The translations under genes were made by a program, and so were the position numbers. From contig JABDOQ010000100.1 of NCBI GenBank assembly GCA_013043165.1, forward strand, positions 1-64,000: 64,000 nt of DNA. The letters are read 5' to 3'. The notes under the pieces are model-generated. The model did no database searches. It saw only the letters and a program-made list of their open reading frames with translations, and was not told the DNA's origin. This stretch comes from Woeseiaceae bacterium (GTDB lineage: Bacteria; Pseudomonadota; Gammaproteobacteria; Steroidobacterales; Woeseiaceae). Each line of letters opens with the position of its first letter. Position 1 is the first letter of the stretch. Shown here piece by piece: positions 60,561-64,000 of the stretch.

Positions 60561-61886
60561 TCAGCTGCTGTGTTTGCCTGACGTCATTCTAGGGCAGCCG
60601 GGTAGCTTATCGATGTGAAGTACGTCGGAAGGTGCGCCGATAATGTCGGCGGCGAGGGCCTGGAGTCTGGAAACGCCGATCGGAGCTTTGTTCAGGAGCA
60701 GCTGCCGTAACAGCTCATCCAGGTCGCCGGCGCCGCCGGTTTTGTCGTGAATCTCCTGGTTTAGCGCGTCGAACACGCCGACGGCGAGGGCCGTCGTCGC
60801 GCCTGTTGACCTTGTGCCGCACAGCGAATCCGCCTCTGTCGCCCACTTCGCCTGTTCGGCGAGAGCGATTCTGTGACGTCGGGCTGAAATCGCGCCGCCG
60901 CGCTTGAGTAATTCGAGGCCGTAATATTCGGCGAGGCCTTCGGTAATCCAGTCAGCATCATCCTCGCTGCGTATCGACAAGGCCGTATGAACTACCTCAT
61001 GCATTAAGGGGCTTGTCCCGTTTTCGCTAATTAGCGGCCGGTCTGCATGGACATACAGAGAGGCCGGTGCGGAAAGGCCGCCGCGCCACATCGGCTTTCC
61101 GGCACTGACAATGGTAAGTCGCGGCAACGGCTGCGGCAGCAGGGCGATCAGTTCCGGCAAAGTCCAGTTGAGCAGTGCCAGCATGTCCATGCGCCGCACG
61201 GCGTGACCCTGCGGCCCGGCTACGGCGACCCTGACGCCAGCGATTTTTTCGCGGCGGACGCCGATGTCGCCTACGGCGATCCAGCCGGTCGGCTGATCGA
61301 AGCGCCTGTCCGGTCGTACGATTTTGATCGGTTCGCTGATACTCGAGTACTCCGTCACTGACGACCAGCCATTCGGCAGATCAAGAGACAGTGTGGTATT
61401 CGATGTCGAACCCTTGAGGGCGCGGGTTTTCGCCCGCGGGATGATGTCCTCGGCGCGGAATATGCCCCAGGCCGGCCCAAGCCACGCGTCATAGCCGTCA
61501 CCTGCCCGTCGGTGTGCGACATGCACTCGCCAGCGCAGCTTCCCGCCCTTGGCCGGCGGCAACCAACGCAGGGTGCCGTGGCTAACCTGCAGTTCACCAT
61601 CGCCGCTGTAGTTGCTAAGTGTGTCGCGTAGAAACGTGAAACTCAGTTCCCGCAACAAGTGGCGCGGTTGCCGAATTTCCAGTACCACTTCGACGCTGGA
61701 TTGCTCCGGAATCACCTTGACCGAGTAGTGCGCGCCGTAGTCGCGGGCCGCCGGCGCAGCGGCTGACTCGGACGATTCTACGTCGCACGCGGCAATGGCA
61801 ATGAGGACCAGGAAAGATGCCCATCGACGTATACGAGTCAGTGCCGGTGACAGGGAGCGGGCTCCCAATCCTGAGATGCAGTTCAT
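60561..61886 (-). CDS. Putative lipoprotein, M61/gluzincin-like peptidase
   Basis: Lipobox-like LIAIAAC; MHEVVHTALSIRSEDDADWITEGLAEYYGLELL. Confidence 0.68.
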   Translation of the reverse strand: MNCISGLGARSLSPALTRIRRWASFLVLIAIAACDVESSESAAAPAARDYGAHYSVKVIPEQSSVEVVLEIRQPRHLLRELSFTFLRDTLSNYSGDGELQVSHGTLRWLPPAKGGKLRWRVHVAHRRAGDGYDAWLGPAWGIFRAEDIIPRAKTRALKGSTSNTTLSLDLPNGWSSVTEYSSISEPIKIVRPDRRFDQPTGWIAVGDIGVRREKIAGVRVAVAGPQGHAVRRMDMLALLNWTLPELIALLPQPLPRLTIVSAGKPMWRGGLSAPASLYVHADRPLISENGTSPLMHEVVHTALSIRSEDDADWITEGLAEYYGLELLKRGGAISARRHRIALAEQAKWATEADSLCGTRSTGATTALAVGVFDALNQEIHDKTGGAGDLDELLRQLLLNKAPIGVSRLQALAADIIGAPSDVLHIDKLPGCPRMTSGKHSS

Positions 61887-61938
61887 ATTGAATTAAGGCC
61901 CCATGCCGTATGGTGGAACGGTTCCGCGAGTCAGAGTG

Positions 61939-62448
61939 ATTCGGATGATAGCGCAGCCAGCTCGCATAATTCGCATTTTTGCCTTAGCAATCACCATGTT
62001 GGGGTTGGCATCGGCGTGCTCTTCGATGCCGGCGTCGACCTGGTATCCGGCGCCAGCGAGCACCTCGTCGGACTCTTACGGCAGTGTCGGTGCGAAGGCC
62101 GCGGCGATCGCTGTGGATCAGGTTGGCGTGCCGTACCGTTACGGTGGTAGTAGCCCGCGTGGCTTCGATTGCAGTGGGCTGGTGCAGTATTCCTATTCCC
62201 GGGCCGGCAAGCAAGTGCCCAGAACAACCGGGCAACTCTGGTCCTCGACAGCGGCTGTCGGGCGACACGAGCTGCGCATCGGCGATGTGCTGTTCTTCAG
62301 GATCGCAGGCAAGATATCGCACGTTGGTTTGTACCTGGGCGGGCGACGCTTCGTACACGCGCCGTCGTCCGGCCGCACGGTCGCCGTGGCGTCACTGGAT
62401 TCGCCGTTTTATAAAGATACTTTCTTGCGAGCCGGGCGCCCGCAATAG
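61939..62448 (+). CDS. NlpC/P60 family cell-wall hydrolase lipoprotein
   Basis: VGVPYRYGGSSPRGFDCSGLVQYSYSRAGKQVPRTTGQLW; GDVLFFRIAGKISHVGLYLGGRRFVHAPSSG. Confidence 0.93.
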   Translation: MRMIAQPARIIRIFALAITMLGLASACSSMPASTWYPAPASTSSDSYGSVGAKAAAIAVDQVGVPYRYGGSSPRGFDCSGLVQYSYSRAGKQVPRTTGQLWSSTAAVGRHELRIGDVLFFRIAGKISHVGLYLGGRRFVHAPSSGRTVAVASLDSPFYKDTFLRAGRPQ

Positions 62449-62474
62449 GCCAACGGCAAAAACGGATTTTTGAG

Positions 62475-63146
62475 CTACTGAATGATGAACGCCTTTAGCT
62501 GCTGTGCAAGACCCTTGCACGCGGCGGCCTGCGTCCTGGCAATGAGCGGAATAGGAATAACCAATGCGGGCAGAAACGATGTGCCGCTGAAGTCGGCCGT
62601 AACCGTTCCGGCCGATTCGTAGCCTTCAAGATCCCAAACAGACGCCTCGTAGTCTGCGTCTTTCTGCCACCAGGCGAATCCGAAACAGCCGCCCCCTCCG
62701 GGACCTGCGGCGCAGGACAGGCTGCCGCCCTGCGCGACGGTTTCTGTGTCACCATCCAGCCATACGATATACCGCACCCCGAGGTCCTCGACAATTTGAG
62801 CCACGCCAGGCCGCCCCATCAATTTAGTTAGCCCTTTTGTCTCGGCCGGCGCCGTGCGTGGTTCGAACCACGGAAACAGTGAGTCGACAAACTGCTGCCT
62901 TGGAATGACCCGCAGACCCTTTGAACCACGTCCCAGCGCATTCTCGATGCAACTGACGTAGTCCGATTCCGTTTCATTTCCCTGGTGATAACTTTTCGCC
63001 ATGATGACAACGGCCTCACCCTCGCCGAGCCCGGTTACGTTTTCCCGGGCATCTTCAACGCGCGACGTAACGCAGCCGCCCAGGCAGAAGAGGAGAATCC
63101 CGAAAACCGCAATTAACTGCGCGCGCTGCCGCGGATGACTCTCATT
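62475..63146 (-). CDS. Predicted lipoprotein
   Basis: Lipobox LFCLGGC; ATG at 63146. Confidence 0.65.
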   Translation of the reverse strand, partial: NESHPRQRAQLIAVFGILLFCLGGCVTSRVEDARENVTGLGEGEAVVIMAKSYHQGNETESDYVSCIENALGRGSKGLRVIPRQQFVDSLFPWFEPRTAPAETKGLTKLMGRPGVAQIVEDLGVRYIVWLDGDTETVAQGGSLSCAAGPGGGGCFGFAWWQKDADYEASVWDLEGYESAGTVTADFSGTSFLPALVIPIPLIARTQAAACKGLAQQLKAFIIQ

Positions 63147-63978
63147 CATCGTCAATTCCTCCAATGGCGAAAACACCAAAGTCGTCTTCGGAGTCGTCCT
63201 GCGCCGAATTCACGTCGGTATCGGCAGCCATCCTGGCTGCGCGCACCGATGGTTCCGCGAGAGCGCCACCGGCCAGCTTGCTGATGCTGGTCGCTTTGTC
63301 CATTTGCAGAATGATCAAAGCGGCGGCATCGCGCATGGCCAATACGGCCGCCCTTCGCAGTGAGTCCGAACCCCTGAGCCCCTGTTTCCGGCTTTTGCCG
63401 TATGCGCTGACGGTCCAATTTGACGCGTTGTTGCCCTCCCGGTCAAAAATCCTGAAACGATATCGAATCCAAACCGCGAATGCCTCGGTCTTGCTTTGGT
63501 TCGGAACCGAGAATTCGAAGCCGTCAATGGTGGGTTCGATGAGTGCATCGAATTGGAAATCGCGTGCATCGTCACCGGGTCCGATAATTGTCAAACCGTC
63601 GAACAGATGTCCAAAAAGTTGCGTGAAGAATGTCGCGTTCGCGCGACCAAGATCAATAGTCCAGGACTCCTTGCCCAGTACGTTTTCCTCATGCACGAAA
63701 TGCTCGAACTCCTCGGGGATACGGAGCGCTACCTTTACCGGAATTTTCGCGACGCGCGGAGCCGGAATCGTCGGCTCGTCCATGGTTACGTTGGCGCTAC
63801 AGCCTGCGAGCCCAACGACGAGCAGACAGACAGGAAGCGTGGCGCGTATCGTGGCGATCAAATGAGTGAAATCCGCACGTCGGGTTTGGGGTGACTTGTA
63901 TATCAGAGCCTTTCGGCCTCGCAGAGTTCCAATGAATTGACCTGATTCTAATGCCGAACCACTGTAGTTGCAGTGCAT
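63142..63978 (-). CDS. Predicted lipoprotein
   Basis: Lipobox LVVGLAGC preceded by hydrophobic stretch; overlaps downstream lipoprotein gene by 5 bp. True start probably downstream of 63978. Confidence 0.6.
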   Translation of the reverse strand: MHCNYSGSALESGQFIGTLRGRKALIYKSPQTRRADFTHLIATIRATLPVCLLVVGLAGCSANVTMDEPTIPAPRVAKIPVKVALRIPEEFEHFVHEENVLGKESWTIDLGRANATFFTQLFGHLFDGLTIIGPGDDARDFQFDALIEPTIDGFEFSVPNQSKTEAFAVWIRYRFRIFDREGNNASNWTVSAYGKSRKQGLRGSDSLRRAAVLAMRDAAALIILQMDKATSISKLAGGALAEPSVRAARMAADTDVNSAQDDSEDDFGVFAIGGIDDE

Positions 63979-64000
63979 GTCCAGTGCAAATCGATATCCG

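Overview
The window reads as a mostly core chromosomal segment of a gammaproteobacterium. The family is uncertain; gene content and moderately high GC would fit a marine Woeseiales/Chromatiales-like lineage, which is inference only. No CRISPR array, prophage, plasmid backbone or intact transposon was recognised. Recognisable blocks, left to right: a CHASE2 Ser/Thr kinase running off the left edge; radA; a CorC/HlyC-type CBS protein; a YpjD-like cytochrome c assembly protein; a class II cyclic-nucleotide phosphodiesterase-like protein; ffh; rpsP-rimM-trmD-rplS; a TatT-type TRAP transporter operon; sppA; tdh-kbl; an Hsp15-like protein; putA; sdaA; sixA; a suf operon (R-B-C-D-S-U-T); mlaFEDCB with convergent mlaA; bepA; bcp; gcvR; dapA plus a very short lipoprotein in the bamC position; tRNA-Ser(GGA); an unfamiliar HEMGH metallopeptidase-like protein; ppk2; the SRP RNA; dnaX-ybaB-recR; hinT; rsgA; orn; ppsA/ppsR; a tail-specific protease; and a 54.8-64 kb stretch of poorly characterised genes. 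The most interesting items are: (i) a perfect 54-bp palindrome exactly filling the sppA/tdh gap; (ii) a candidate M61-like lipoprotein / Ycf46-like AAA+ / coiled-coil-FHA operon followed by a lipoprotein-rich neighbourhood; (iii) a mini-BamC candidate downstream of dapA; (iv) a hairpin-rich element just after the tRNA-Ser terminator; (v) the HEMGH metallopeptidase-like protein; (vi) several convergent gene pairs whose stop codons lie inside hairpin stems. All family calls come from reading protein motifs by eye; no database search was run.
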